This document shows, piece after piece, positions 1 through 6,309 of a stretch of 7,470 bases of DNA. The notes beneath the pieces were generated by a model. It was not told where the DNA came from and did no database searches. It saw nothing but the letters and a program-made list of their open reading frames with translations. The position numbers were made by a program, and so were the translations under genes. The DNA is from an uncultured bacterium (GTDB lineage Bacteria; Planctomycetota; Phycisphaerae; Phycisphaerales; SM1A02). How positions within the stretch are numbered: the stretch's first letter is position 1; each line of letters begins with the position of its first letter. The stretch spans positions 1-7,470 of the forward strand of contig CAIXEV010000351.1 of NCBI GenBank assembly GCA_903918555.1, given 5' to 3'.

Positions 1-792
1 ACTGCTCCCAGCCCCATCCACGACCCCCGAGACTCCGAAGTCGAGCACCTTCGGACTGCCGTCGCCGGTGACGAGCACATTGCCCGGCTTGAGATCGCGA
101 TGGATGATGCGGTTTGCGTGCGCGTACTGGATCGCCTCGACGATCGCGAGGAAGACGCGCGCGATCTCATGCGGCTCGCGAGACCTCCCGTCTGCCCGCG
201 CCCAACGGTTGAGCGGAACGCCGTCGACGAACTCCATGACGAAGTACGGGCGGGACGGGACCGTCGATGTGTCGGTGCCTGCGTCGTAGACGCGGGCGAT
301 CCCCGCGTGCTCGAGACGACCGAGCAATCGGATCTCGCGGCGGAAGCGCTGGATCGCCGCGGGATTCCAGGCACCACTGCCGAGCACCTTCACCGCGACG
401 ACTCGCTCGGTCGACGGCTGCCGCGCCTTGAGCACCACCCCGCTCGCGCCAAATCCGACGACGCCGAGGACGGCATGGCCGCCTATCTCCGCCGGAAGAT
501 CGATCGGTGGATCGCACTCGCCTCCGTCTCCAAGCGAGCCCGATGGCGACTGGGAGCCCCCGAGCCACCGCCCGCGGTTGCGTGGTGGATTGAGCTCGAC
601 CACATCGCGCAAGTCCACCAGCGTGGTCACGGTCGGCGCGCCGCTTCTGTCGAGCTGAAGCATCTCGCGGACCTCGCGGCGGAGGTCCGCGTCTTCGATC
701 GTGCCGAGGTACTCCTCGGCCAGCTCGGGCGCGAGATCCCGGGTGGCGTCGAAGTGCTCGGAAAGAAGCCGAAACCGCTCGCGATCGTCCAT
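1..792 (-). CDS. Serine/threonine protein kinase, N-terminal 264 residues (C-terminus beyond window)
   Basis: Eukaryotic-type (Hanks/PknB-like) kinase that would transfer the ATP gamma-phosphate to Ser/Thr. Seen directly: glycine loop GFGASGVV from residue 113, VAVKVL with the ATP-binding lysine at 135, an alpha-C glutamate near 153 (RFRREI), the catalytic loop HRDLKPGN with Asp233, and DFG with Asp251. All core catalytic residues up to that point are present. Residues 1-112 form an acidic N-terminal region (for example LRREVREML) like the leader found in planctomycete kinases that follow ECF sigma genes. Such kinases often continue into a membrane segment and TPR repeats, which cannot be checked here. 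The ATG at 792 is preceded by GAGGA, only 3 bases away. The sigma gene lies 81 bases upstream, so the kinase probably acts on or with that sigma factor (inference). The frame stays open back to the sigma stop, so a more upstream non-ATG start such as TTG at 849 is possible. Confidence 0.93.
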   Translation of the reverse strand, partial: MDDRERFRLLSEHFDATRDLAPELAEEYLGTIEDADLRREVREMLQLDRSGAPTVTTLVDLRDVVELNPPRNRGRWLGGSQSPSGSLGDGGECDPPIDLPAEIGGHAVLGVVGFGASGVVLKARQPSTERVVAVKVLGSGAWNPAAIQRFRREIRLLGRLEHAGIARVYDAGTDTSTVPSRPYFVMEFVDGVPLNRWARADGRSREPHEIARVFLAIVEAIQYAHANRIIHRDLKPGNVLVTGDGSPKVLDFGVSGVVDGAGSS

Positions 793-873
793 CAGTCCTC
801 GATCAAACTCCGACGGGGTTCGCCGGGCCTTCCTTCGAATCCGGGGCAAGCCGCCATCCGATCCACCGAGGCG
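793..873 (-). other. Sigma-kinase spacer, open in the shared reading frame
   Basis: These 81 bases separate the sigma stop (TGA, 876-874) from the kinase ATG. Both genes lie in the same frame, and the 27 intervening codons contain no stop, so only one TGA, followed by C, separates sigma and kinase. I see no hairpin with a T-run, which fits co-transcription of the two genes. Confidence 0.6.
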
Positions 874-1494
874 TCAAGACGCCGGCCGCCCATCTCCATC
901 AACAGGAGATCCGGCCTCGACCCTTGGGCGTTTGCCGCCGACGAACCCATCATCCGACAGCTCCCGCGCCAGCCAAGCCTTCGCCATGCGCCAGTCGGCC
1001 TCGACGGTCGACAGCGAGACGCCGAGGACGCTGGCGATCTCGGCATGGGAGAGTCCGCCGTAGATCTTCGCCTCGACCACCCGCGCCTTCCGCTCGTCGA
1101 GCGCCTCGAGGCGCTTCAATCCCTGCTCGATCGCCAGGACATCCACCTCGCACAGACCGAGATCGGGCGCGGCCATGGATGCATCGATCGGAAGAATCGC
1201 CGCCCCGGCGCCGCGCTTCTTGGCGCGGCGGGCTTCGGCATGGTTGACGAGGACCTGCCGCATCGCGGTCGCGGCGATCGCGAGGAAGTGCGCGCGGTCC
1301 TTGATGCTGTCTGCATTCGCCCGCACAAGCTTGAGGAAGGTCTCGTTGACGAGCGCCGTCGGCTGCAGCGTGTGAGACGACGCCTGGCCACGGAGGTAGT
1401 GGGCCGCCAGCGAACGCAGCTCGTCGTAGAGCTGCTCCACCAGCGTCGTGGGACCGATCTGACCTCCCGGATCTGACGACGCGGACTCGCCCAT
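874..1494 (-). CDS. ECF-type RNA polymerase sigma factor (TIGR02999/Sigma70_ECF-like)
   Basis: 206-residue sigma factor that would direct RNA polymerase to a specific promoter set. Region sigma-2 lies at about residues 15-92: YDELRSLAAHYLRG, then HTLQPTALVNETFLKLV, DRAHFLAIAATAMRQVLVNH and the basic stretch EARRAKKRG, all close to the pattern I know for the TIGR02999 family. Region sigma-4 lies at about 128-180, with a helix-turn-helix in GGLSHAEIASVLGVS followed by TVEADWRMAKAWLARELS. No anti-sigma gene is adjacent. The next gene on the same strand is a Ser/Thr kinase, the pairing described for planctomycete sigma/kinase modules and for kinase-activated EcfP-type factors, so control by phosphorylation is likely (inference). 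The ATG at 1494 has AGGA 8 bases upstream (1503-1506). A 26-residue Gly/Asp/Pro-rich tail after the HTH (181-206) looks longer than usual. Target promoters are unknown. Confidence 0.93.
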   Translation of the reverse strand: MGESASSDPGGQIGPTTLVEQLYDELRSLAAHYLRGQASSHTLQPTALVNETFLKLVRANADSIKDRAHFLAIAATAMRQVLVNHAEARRAKKRGAGAAILPIDASMAAPDLGLCEVDVLAIEQGLKRLEALDERKARVVEAKIYGGLSHAEIASVLGVSLSTVEADWRMAKAWLARELSDDGFVGGKRPRVEAGSPVDGDGRPAS

Positions 1495-1573
1495 GGGCGA
1501 GATCCTACCGCACCGACCTGCCATACCGAAGGGAAGGCGGTGAAGAGCGCGTGAGGGCGCTGCGAAGCCGGCC
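1495..1573 (-). promoter_or_regulatory. Intergenic spacer between fumarylacetoacetase and sigma factor genes
   Basis: A 79-base gap between the fumarylacetoacetase stop (TAA, 1576-1574) and the sigma ATG. It holds the sigma ribosome binding site (AGGA, 1503-1506). It also holds a weak inverted repeat with arms AGCGC/GCGCT and a 6-base loop (1546-1561), with no T-run after it, so it is a poor terminator candidate. I found no convincing -35/-10 pair. Whether the sigma/kinase pair has its own promoter or is read from the catabolic genes cannot be decided from sequence. Confidence 0.35.
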
Positions 1574-2887
1574 TTACCGCGCGGGCTGCACGATGCCGCG
1601 GCACTCGCCGAAGCCGATGCGCGGCCGGCCCGGGCGCTCGCAGTAGCCGCGCATGATGACCTCGTCGCCATCCTGCAGGAACTTGCGCTCGGTGCCATCG
1701 CCGAGGGTGATCGGCTCCGCGCCTCGCCAGGTGCGCTCGAGCAGGCAGCCGCGCGACTCCTTCTCGGGACCGGACACCGTGCCCGACGCGAGGAGATCGC
1801 CAGCCTGCATGTTGCAGCCGTTCGAGGCGTGGTGCGCCAGCATCTGCGCGGGCGTCCAGAACATGTCCTTGAACGAGCCGCGCGAGATGAGCGTCGCGGG
1901 CTGGCCGGCGGCGCGCATCTTCTCGCTTGAGACAAGCACCTCGAGGGTGATGTCGACATTGCGGCTGTCTGGATCGGAGAGGTACGGCAGCGGCAGCGGA
2001 TCGTCGGTTCCGCGCACCGGGCCAGGCACGAGGAACGGTGCGATCGCGTCGGCGGTCACGACCCACGGCGACACGGTGGTGAGGAAGTTCTTCGCGAGGA
2101 ACGGCCCGAGCGGCTGGTACTCCCACTTCTGGATGTCGCGCGCCGACCAGTCGTTGACGAGGCAGAAGCCGAAGATGTGGCTCCAGGCCTTGGCGATGTC
2201 GATGCGGGAGCCGAGCTCGTTGCCGTGGCCGACGAAGAAGCCGACCTCGAGTTCGTAGTCGAGAAGGCGCGACTGCCCGAAGGACGGCGGGCCGTCGTCG
2301 TTCGACACGGTCTGCCCGCACGGACGCACGACGCCGGTGCCAGACGCCACGACCGAACTCGCGCGCCCGTGGTAGCCGATCGGGACATGCTTCCAGTTGG
2401 GGAGCAGCGGATTCGTCGGGCGGAACATCGAGCCGACATTGGTCGCGTGGTGGAGCGACGCGTAGAAGTCGGTGTAGTCGCCGATCGAGAACGGGATCTC
2501 GGGCGCCGCGCGGGTCGCGTCGCGCAGCAGCGGCTCGACGCGGGCGCGGACGCTCGAACCCTCGACGAAGAAGCCCGCGAGCTCGGAGCGGAGGCGCCGC
2601 CTGAGGTCGTGCGGAAGCTCGGCGATCAGATTGAGGAACGGGAGCTCAAGCCCCTCCTCGAACGAGTCCCACGCGAGGAGTTCGTCGGAGAAGAGCCCCG
2701 CATGGAGCGCATCCTGCAGGACGAGCAGCGAATCGCCGATCCGCACGGCCGCCGCGCCATCGACGATGCCGTACGGCAGGTTCTGGATCGGGAAGTCGCC
2801 GTCGGGGTTGTTCGCGCCAGGAACCCACGAGCGAAGCATGGGATCATTCGGTTCGAGTAGCGACGGACGGCTCTGTGGACGGCTCAT
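1574..2887 (-). CDS. fahA: Fumarylacetoacetase (EC 3.7.1.2)
   Basis: 437-residue cytosolic hydrolase that cleaves 4-fumarylacetoacetate to fumarate and acetoacetate, the last step of tyrosine/phenylalanine catabolism through homogentisate. The N-terminal domain carries the hallmark SWVPGAN...DFPIQNLPYG (residues 20-40). The catalytic domain is complete. Aligned by eye to mammalian FAH: metal ligands Asp140 (TDFY), Glu212 and Glu214 (YELEV) and Asp246 (NDWSARD); catalytic His147 (HHATNVG); substrate/active-site residues Arg156, Tyr172 (GYHGRASS), Gln253, Lys266, Thr270 and Thr370 (ASGT). Length is near the family norm (about 420). The ATG at 2887 is chosen because it overlaps the upstream stop as ATGA and has a GAGGGAG ribosome binding site 7 bases upstream (2895-2901). 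A shorter form from the Met at residue 17 would also keep the FAH core. Homogentisate dioxygenase and maleylacetoacetate isomerase are not in this window. Confidence 0.97.
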   Translation of the reverse strand: MSRPQSRPSLLEPNDPMLRSWVPGANNPDGDFPIQNLPYGIVDGAAAVRIGDSLLVLQDALHAGLFSDELLAWDSFEEGLELPFLNLIAELPHDLRRRLRSELAGFFVEGSSVRARVEPLLRDATRAAPEIPFSIGDYTDFYASLHHATNVGSMFRPTNPLLPNWKHVPIGYHGRASSVVASGTGVVRPCGQTVSNDDGPPSFGQSRLLDYELEVGFFVGHGNELGSRIDIAKAWSHIFGFCLVNDWSARDIQKWEYQPLGPFLAKNFLTTVSPWVVTADAIAPFLVPGPVRGTDDPLPLPYLSDPDSRNVDITLEVLVSSEKMRAAGQPATLISRGSFKDMFWTPAQMLAHHASNGCNMQAGDLLASGTVSGPEKESRGCLLERTWRGAEPITLGDGTERKFLQDGDEVIMRGYCERPGRPRIGFGECRGIVQPAR

Positions 2888-3828
2888 GGATGCACTCCCT
2901 CTTCAGTCGGCAGAAGCCCAAGCGCTCGGAGATCGGCGAGCGGTTCCTCGAACGAGCACGAGCCGAAGCTGTGCGCGAAGCGCTCCCGGGCCTCGGCGAT
3001 CTCGTCGAACCTCAGTGATCGGTTGCGCCACGAAAGGCCGCTCGGCCCGAACTCGAACGCCGCGGCGCGCTCCTCGACGAGGATCTTCTCGATCTCCTTC
3101 TCGTCCATGCGGTCGTCGCTCCAGAGCATGCAGCCGGCGACGAACACATTGAGGAAGCCGAACTGCATGCAGCCGACATCGGTGGCGAGATGCCGGCACG
3201 GGTGATGCAGGCCCGCCGTCGCCTTGAAAGGCACCTCGGCCGCGCGGCAGATCTTGAGGAAGCGCGCGACCTGCTCGGGGGTCGGGTGCGCGTCGGCGGT
3301 CAGGCCGCCCGTTCGCAGCTTCGCGCCCGTGTCGAGCGACGCCATCGTGGCGATGAGCCCGCGCGGGTCGCCGTCGGCCGGGATCTCGAAGTAGGCGAAG
3401 ATGTCGTCGGGGACATACTCGAGCGCGCGATCGATCTCGTGCGGCGTCGTCGCGCGCGACTCGATCGTGTCGATCGTGGCGCGGCCGTGGGCGCGGCTGA
3501 ACTCGCGGTCCTCCATGCGGGAGTTGAATCGCTCGATCCGCTCGAGATCCGCCACGATCTGGCGGTCGGACGCCGGCGCGACCAGCACCGAGAGTGGCCA
3601 GGGTTCGTCGCCCTCGACATCCGCGGTCTTCGGCAGGAGCGGATCGGCCTCCGATACGAACTCCGGGAAACGCGTCACGGGGACGATGAGCCGCGACAGC
3701 ATCCATCGCTCGGGTGCGCGGCGGTAGCGCGCGAAGTTCGCGACGGTGGGCGCCATGTCGAGCTTCGCGGGCGGGAAGAGCCCCGCGTAGTCGAGGACGG
3801 AATCGAGGAGGAGGCGGACGGCGTGCAT
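2884..3828 (-). CDS. Uncharacterised conserved protein coupled to fumarylacetoacetase
   Basis: 314-residue soluble protein without signal peptide or membrane segment. I recognise it as a widespread uncharacterised bacterial family but know no function. Conserved-looking blocks, numbered from the ATG: LDYAGLFPPAKLDM (12-25), KLRTGGLTADAHPT (170-183), PFKATAGLHHPCRH (200-213, with Lys202, His208, His209), EFGPSGLSWR (259-268) and the C-terminal FGSCSFEEP (288-296). Short hydrophobic strands alternate with helices (SRLIVP, SVLVAP, IFAYFEIP, KLRTGG, PFKATAG, NVFVAG, AFEFG), which suggests an alpha/beta barrel such as a TIM-barrel lyase or aldolase (inference). Its TGA overlaps the fumarylacetoacetase ATG by 4 bases, so it is probably made in step with that enzyme and may act in aromatic amino-acid breakdown. 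The ATG at 3828 is preferred over an in-frame GTG at 3861, which lacks a ribosome binding site. Confidence 0.85.
   Translation of the reverse strand: MHAVRLLLDSVLDYAGLFPPAKLDMAPTVANFARYRRAPERWMLSRLIVPVTRFPEFVSEADPLLPKTADVEGDEPWPLSVLVAPASDRQIVADLERIERFNSRMEDREFSRAHGRATIDTIESRATTPHEIDRALEYVPDDIFAYFEIPADGDPRGLIATMASLDTGAKLRTGGLTADAHPTPEQVARFLKICRAAEVPFKATAGLHHPCRHLATDVGCMQFGFLNVFVAGCMLWSDDRMDEKEIEKILVEERAAAFEFGPSGLSWRNRSLRFDEIAEARERFAHSFGSCSFEEPLADLRALGLLPTEEGVHP
2895..2901 (-). promoter_or_regulatory. Ribosome binding site of fumarylacetoacetase
   Basis: GAGGGAG on the minus strand, 7 bases before the ATG at 2887. It lies inside the last codons of the upstream gene and fixes the start at the ATGA overlap, supporting translational coupling. 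Confidence 0.6.
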
Positions 3829-3934
3829 GGAGGCCTTGGACTTTGGGCGGGCGGCGTGCACGGCCGTTCATGGCCGATGTGCCGTCGGAGGACGGAATAC
3901 CACGCGCCCGCGGGGAGTCGATTATGCCCGATCC

Positions 3935-3946
3935 CGCGGCGCCGCG
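3935..3946. promoter_or_regulatory. 12-bp perfect palindrome, possible operator
   Basis: CGCGGCGCCGCG is its own reverse complement and sits between the candidate -10 boxes of the two divergent operons. GC-only palindromes arise fairly often by chance in such GC-rich DNA, so an operator role is only a suggestion. Confidence 0.25.
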
Positions 3947-3974
3947 CGTTGCCGTCGCAGGGTAGATTGCGCGC

Positions 3975-4007
3975 TTCCCAAGGGAACAACGCCCAGCGGA
4001 ACGGGCG
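3975..4007 (+). repeat. Two short inverted repeats in the presumed 5' leader
   Basis: TTCCC-aa-GGGAA (3975-3986) is followed directly by CGCCC-N8-GGGCG (3990-4007). In RNA the second could form a 5-bp hairpin. The first has a 2-base spacer, so it would fold only with an opened stem and may instead be a DNA site. Confidence 0.3.
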
Positions 4008-4017
4008 GTGGACAGGA

Positions 4018-4040
4018 CGGGTCGACTCAGGTTCGACCCG
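4018..4040 (+). repeat. Perfect 8-bp stem-loop just upstream of the plus-strand operon
   Basis: Arms CGGGTCGA (4018-4025) and TCGACCCG (4033-4040) are exact reverse complements around a 7-base loop, CTCAGGT. The element ends 12 bases before the GGAGG ribosome binding site and 22 before the ATG at 4063. It could be a leader RNA hairpin affecting mRNA stability or translation, or a dyad DNA-binding site. No T-run follows, so it is not a usual intrinsic terminator. Confidence 0.5.
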
Positions 4041-4052
4041 ATGTATCGAGCT

Positions 4053-4057
4053 GGAGG
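4053..4057 (+). promoter_or_regulatory. Ribosome binding site of the LpoB/CsgG-like gene
   Basis: GGAGG, 5 bases before the ATG at 4063. It fixes this start, although the frame is open for another 873 bases upstream, to 3190, across the divergent gene. Confidence 0.75.
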
Positions 4058-4062
4058 CTCCC

Positions 4063-6309
4063 ATGCAGGTTGCGCGAATCGCGCGTCAATTCGGTCGAAT
4101 CGCCCTTTGTGCAGCGGCCATGGTCATCGCGACCTCGCCGATGGCTGTCGCGGCTGCACAGGACGGCGCCGCCAGCCCGCCGGCCGCCGAACCGGCGGCT
4201 CCCGCCAAGCTCGCGATCGCCGTTCCCACCGTTCAAGCGCTCCCCGCTGTCGTGGAGAAGGTTGCGGGCTTCGGGCAGCAGAACGAGCTCGCCCAGATCT
4301 CGCAGGGACTCGACGCAAAGCTCTCCGACGCCCTGCAGAACACCCGGAAGTTCGAGGTGCGCGCGCACGCGGACCTCGCCAAGATCCTCGGCGAGCAGCA
4401 GGCGCAGGACTCGGGCAACTACGACCTGAGCGACCCCGCGCGCGCGAAGCCGTTCAAGCTCGCGGGCATCCAGTACCTGGCGCTCGTCCAGATCGACGAC
4501 TTCCAGGATCAGGTGCAGACCGCGACCTTCGAGGGCGTTGGGCAGAAGGCGACGCGCCGGCAGATCCGCCTCAGCGCGGTGTGCCGCATCTTCGATTCGA
4601 CGAAGGGAACGCTGCTCGAGTCGACGCGCATCACGCTGAACGACTTCGACTTCAAGAACAACCCGCAGTATGTCGTCGATCAGAAGGGCGGCGACCTCAC
4701 CGAAGCCGTCGTCAATGTCATCGCCGACAAGATGGCCAGCAAGGTCGCGCAGAAGATCACCGACACGATCTTCCCCGCGAAGGTGCTCGTGGTGCGCGAC
4801 GGAGTCGCGACACTCAACCGCGGCGAGGGAACCGACATCGCCGTCGGGGAGGTCTGGGAGGCGTTCGCGCAGGGCGAGGCGCTCATCGACCCAGACACCG
4901 GCGAGAACCTCGGTTCCGAGGAGGTCGCGGTCGGCTTCGTGCGCGTGATCTCGGTTGCCCCGAAGTTCTCGCGCGCCGAGGTGTGCGGCATCGACCGCGG
5001 CATCGCCAAGGGCTGCATCCTGCGCAAGACGACGAAGTCGGGTTGCGATGGAGCCGACGCCCCGAAGATGTTCATGCCCCTGCTGCCGCAGGATTCTGGC
5101 GACGCAGCCCCGCCGCTGCGTGGCGCGGGACGCCAGCCGAACGATGGCCCCGCGGTTCCGGCGGTTCAGGCAGCGCCCGCCGCGCAGGCCGCGGGAAACG
5201 GCAACGCTGGTTCTGATTCGCCGCGCTACACGGCGGCGATCTTTGTTCGCAACCGCGAGAAGCGCATCGACGACGACCGCGTGATGACGCTCGAGGACTA
5301 CCTCGTGGGCGAGCTCGACGGCGCCTGCTTCACCACGATGAGCCGCGAGGATGTCGTCAACGCCGTCGCGAAGTTCGCGAAGGATGGCGCGAACGCCGGC
5401 ACGATGAAGATCGATCCCGAGAAGGATCTCGACAGGATTCTGTCCGACAACACCTCCGCGCTCAGCCTCGCCCAGTCGATGGGCGCCGACTATGTCCTGA
5501 TCGCCTCGATCACCGCGCTCTCCGTCGATCGCCGACGCATGAACGATCCCGCGCGCGGCGTCGTGTCGGATGTCGAGAGCTACCGCCTCGACGCGACCTA
5601 CCGCATCCTCGGCCGCGCCGAGGGGCGCGCCGTCGCTTCGGGCGTTGCAAGCGCGAACGACTCGGTGCGGCAGACCCCGGAGCTCGCCGTCGACCGCGAT
5701 GTCGTCACCGACCTGATCCGGACGAGCGCCGGAAAGATGGCCGCCGCGATGAGGAAACGCTGCGAGAAGGCGACGCTCGCAGCGCCCGACGCCCTCGTGC
5801 GCCTGCCGCTCGAGATCTCCGCAGGCGCGAGCGACTTCGCGATCCCCGAGGTCGTGAAGGACGACCAGGGCCAGTGGATGGTCTCCGCGGGCCGCTATCG
5901 CCTTGAGCCGGCCGACTTCATGGTCGAGATCGACGGCGTGGTGGCTGGCTCGACGCCCGCGCAGATCCAGGCCGCGAAGGGGCTCCGAAAGCTGCGGATC
6001 TCCCGCCCCGACTACGAGCCGTACGCGGCGACGATCAATGTGCAGGCGGGGACAGGCGCGATCAAGGTGCCGATGAGGATGACCGATGCGGGTCTCAAGC
6101 GGATCGCCGAGATGACCGCGTTCTTCCAAGACCTCAAGCAAGGCCAGCAGCTCACCGAGGCGCAGGTGAAGGTGCTCGAGGGCTATGCGGAGTTCTTCCG
6201 CAACTCGAAGCACTCGGTCGAGCAGAAGACCGACATCAAGGTCGACACGAACCAGGCGCCCGTCTTCGAGAACAACAGCTTCTGGAACGGAGTTCCCTGG
6301 GCGTGGTGA
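4063..6309 (+). CDS. Secreted multidomain CsgG/FlgT_C/LpoB-like protein with PEGA domain
   Basis: 748-residue exported protein, assigned from memory of family patterns. Order: Sec signal peptide 1-32 (basic start, hydrophobic core, AAA before Gln33; no good lipobox); Pro/Ala linker to about 48; CsgG-like domain about 50-235, with KFEVRAHADLAKILGEQ and then GIQYLALVQIDDF; FlgT C-terminal-like domain about 237-328 (FPAKVLVVRDG, DPDTGENLG, VAVGFVRVI); Ala/Pro/Gly linker about 345-386; LpoB-like domain about 389-570 (AAIFVRNREKRID, then GADYVLIASI); PEGA domain about 607-672 (DG at 624, G629, TP at 631); helical tail ending in aromatic SFWNGVPWAW. LpoB activates penicillin-binding protein 1b and CsgG forms the curli pore, but the shared fold does not prove either role. 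PEGA often occurs on surface proteins. The TGA overlaps the start of the downstream lipoprotein, so the two are probably made together at the cell envelope. Confidence 0.9.
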   Translation: MQVARIARQFGRIALCAAAMVIATSPMAVAAAQDGAASPPAAEPAAPAKLAIAVPTVQALPAVVEKVAGFGQQNELAQISQGLDAKLSDALQNTRKFEVRAHADLAKILGEQQAQDSGNYDLSDPARAKPFKLAGIQYLALVQIDDFQDQVQTATFEGVGQKATRRQIRLSAVCRIFDSTKGTLLESTRITLNDFDFKNNPQYVVDQKGGDLTEAVVNVIADKMASKVAQKITDTIFPAKVLVVRDGVATLNRGEGTDIAVGEVWEAFAQGEALIDPDTGENLGSEEVAVGFVRVISVAPKFSRAEVCGIDRGIAKGCILRKTTKSGCDGADAPKMFMPLLPQDSGDAAPPLRGAGRQPNDGPAVPAVQAAPAAQAAGNGNAGSDSPRYTAAIFVRNREKRIDDDRVMTLEDYLVGELDGACFTTMSREDVVNAVAKFAKDGANAGTMKIDPEKDLDRILSDNTSALSLAQSMGADYVLIASITALSVDRRRMNDPARGVVSDVESYRLDATYRILGRAEGRAVASGVASANDSVRQTPELAVDRDVVTDLIRTSAGKMAAAMRKRCEKATLAAPDALVRLPLEISAGASDFAIPEVVKDDQGQWMVSAGRYRLEPADFMVEIDGVVAGSTPAQIQAAKGLRKLRISRPDYEPYAATINVQAGTGAIKVPMRMTDAGLKRIAEMTAFFQDLKQGQQLTEAQVKVLEGYAEFFRNSKHSVEQKTDIKVDTNQAPVFENNSFWNGVPWAW

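Larger units (their letters stand above)
3829..4062. promoter_or_regulatory. Divergent intergenic region with promoters of both operons
   Basis: 234 bases between the divergent starts at 3828 (minus) and 4063 (plus); both operon promoters should lie here. The best minus-strand -10 candidate is CATAAT (plus-strand ATTATG, 3921-3926), about 90 bases before the ATG. A plus-strand -10 candidate is TAGATT (3963-3968). Neither has a recognisable TTGACA-like -35, so both calls are weak and an alternative sigma factor is possible. A 12-bp perfect palindrome (3935-3946) lies between the two candidates, where a shared operator would be expected. Three inverted repeats follow toward the plus-strand gene. 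Confidence 0.4.

Noticed and set aside
792..1046. Alternate minus-strand frame over the end of the sigma gene whose TGA overlaps the kinase ATG (TGATG)
   Set aside because: The overlap is neat, but the translation has no features and lies inside the sigma gene. I see no slippery sequence to support frameshifting into it.
100..1476. Long plus-strand open frame of 458 codons
   Set aside because: It lies antisense to the kinase and the sigma factor, both of which show clear family motifs. The translation is Arg/Asp-rich with no recognisable domain, typical of a shadow frame in GC-rich DNA.
1546..1561. Possible intrinsic terminator after fumarylacetoacetase
   Set aside because: The stem is only 5 bp and no T-run follows on the minus strand, so it is too weak to call.
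1116..2321. Minus-strand 401-codon frame overlapping fumarylacetoacetase and the sigma factor
   Set aside because: Arg-rich shadow in a second frame of two well-supported genes.
3190..4062. Upstream extension of the LpoB/CsgG-like reading frame
   Set aside because: This part runs antisense across the conserved 314-aa gene. GGAGG plus the signal peptide at 4063 mark the true start.
4027..6213. Minus-strand open frame of 728 codons opposite the LpoB/CsgG-like gene
   Set aside because: It is the antisense shadow of a gene with a signal peptide, ribosome binding site and recognisable domains. Its translation is Arg/Leu/Glu/His-rich and lacks motifs.
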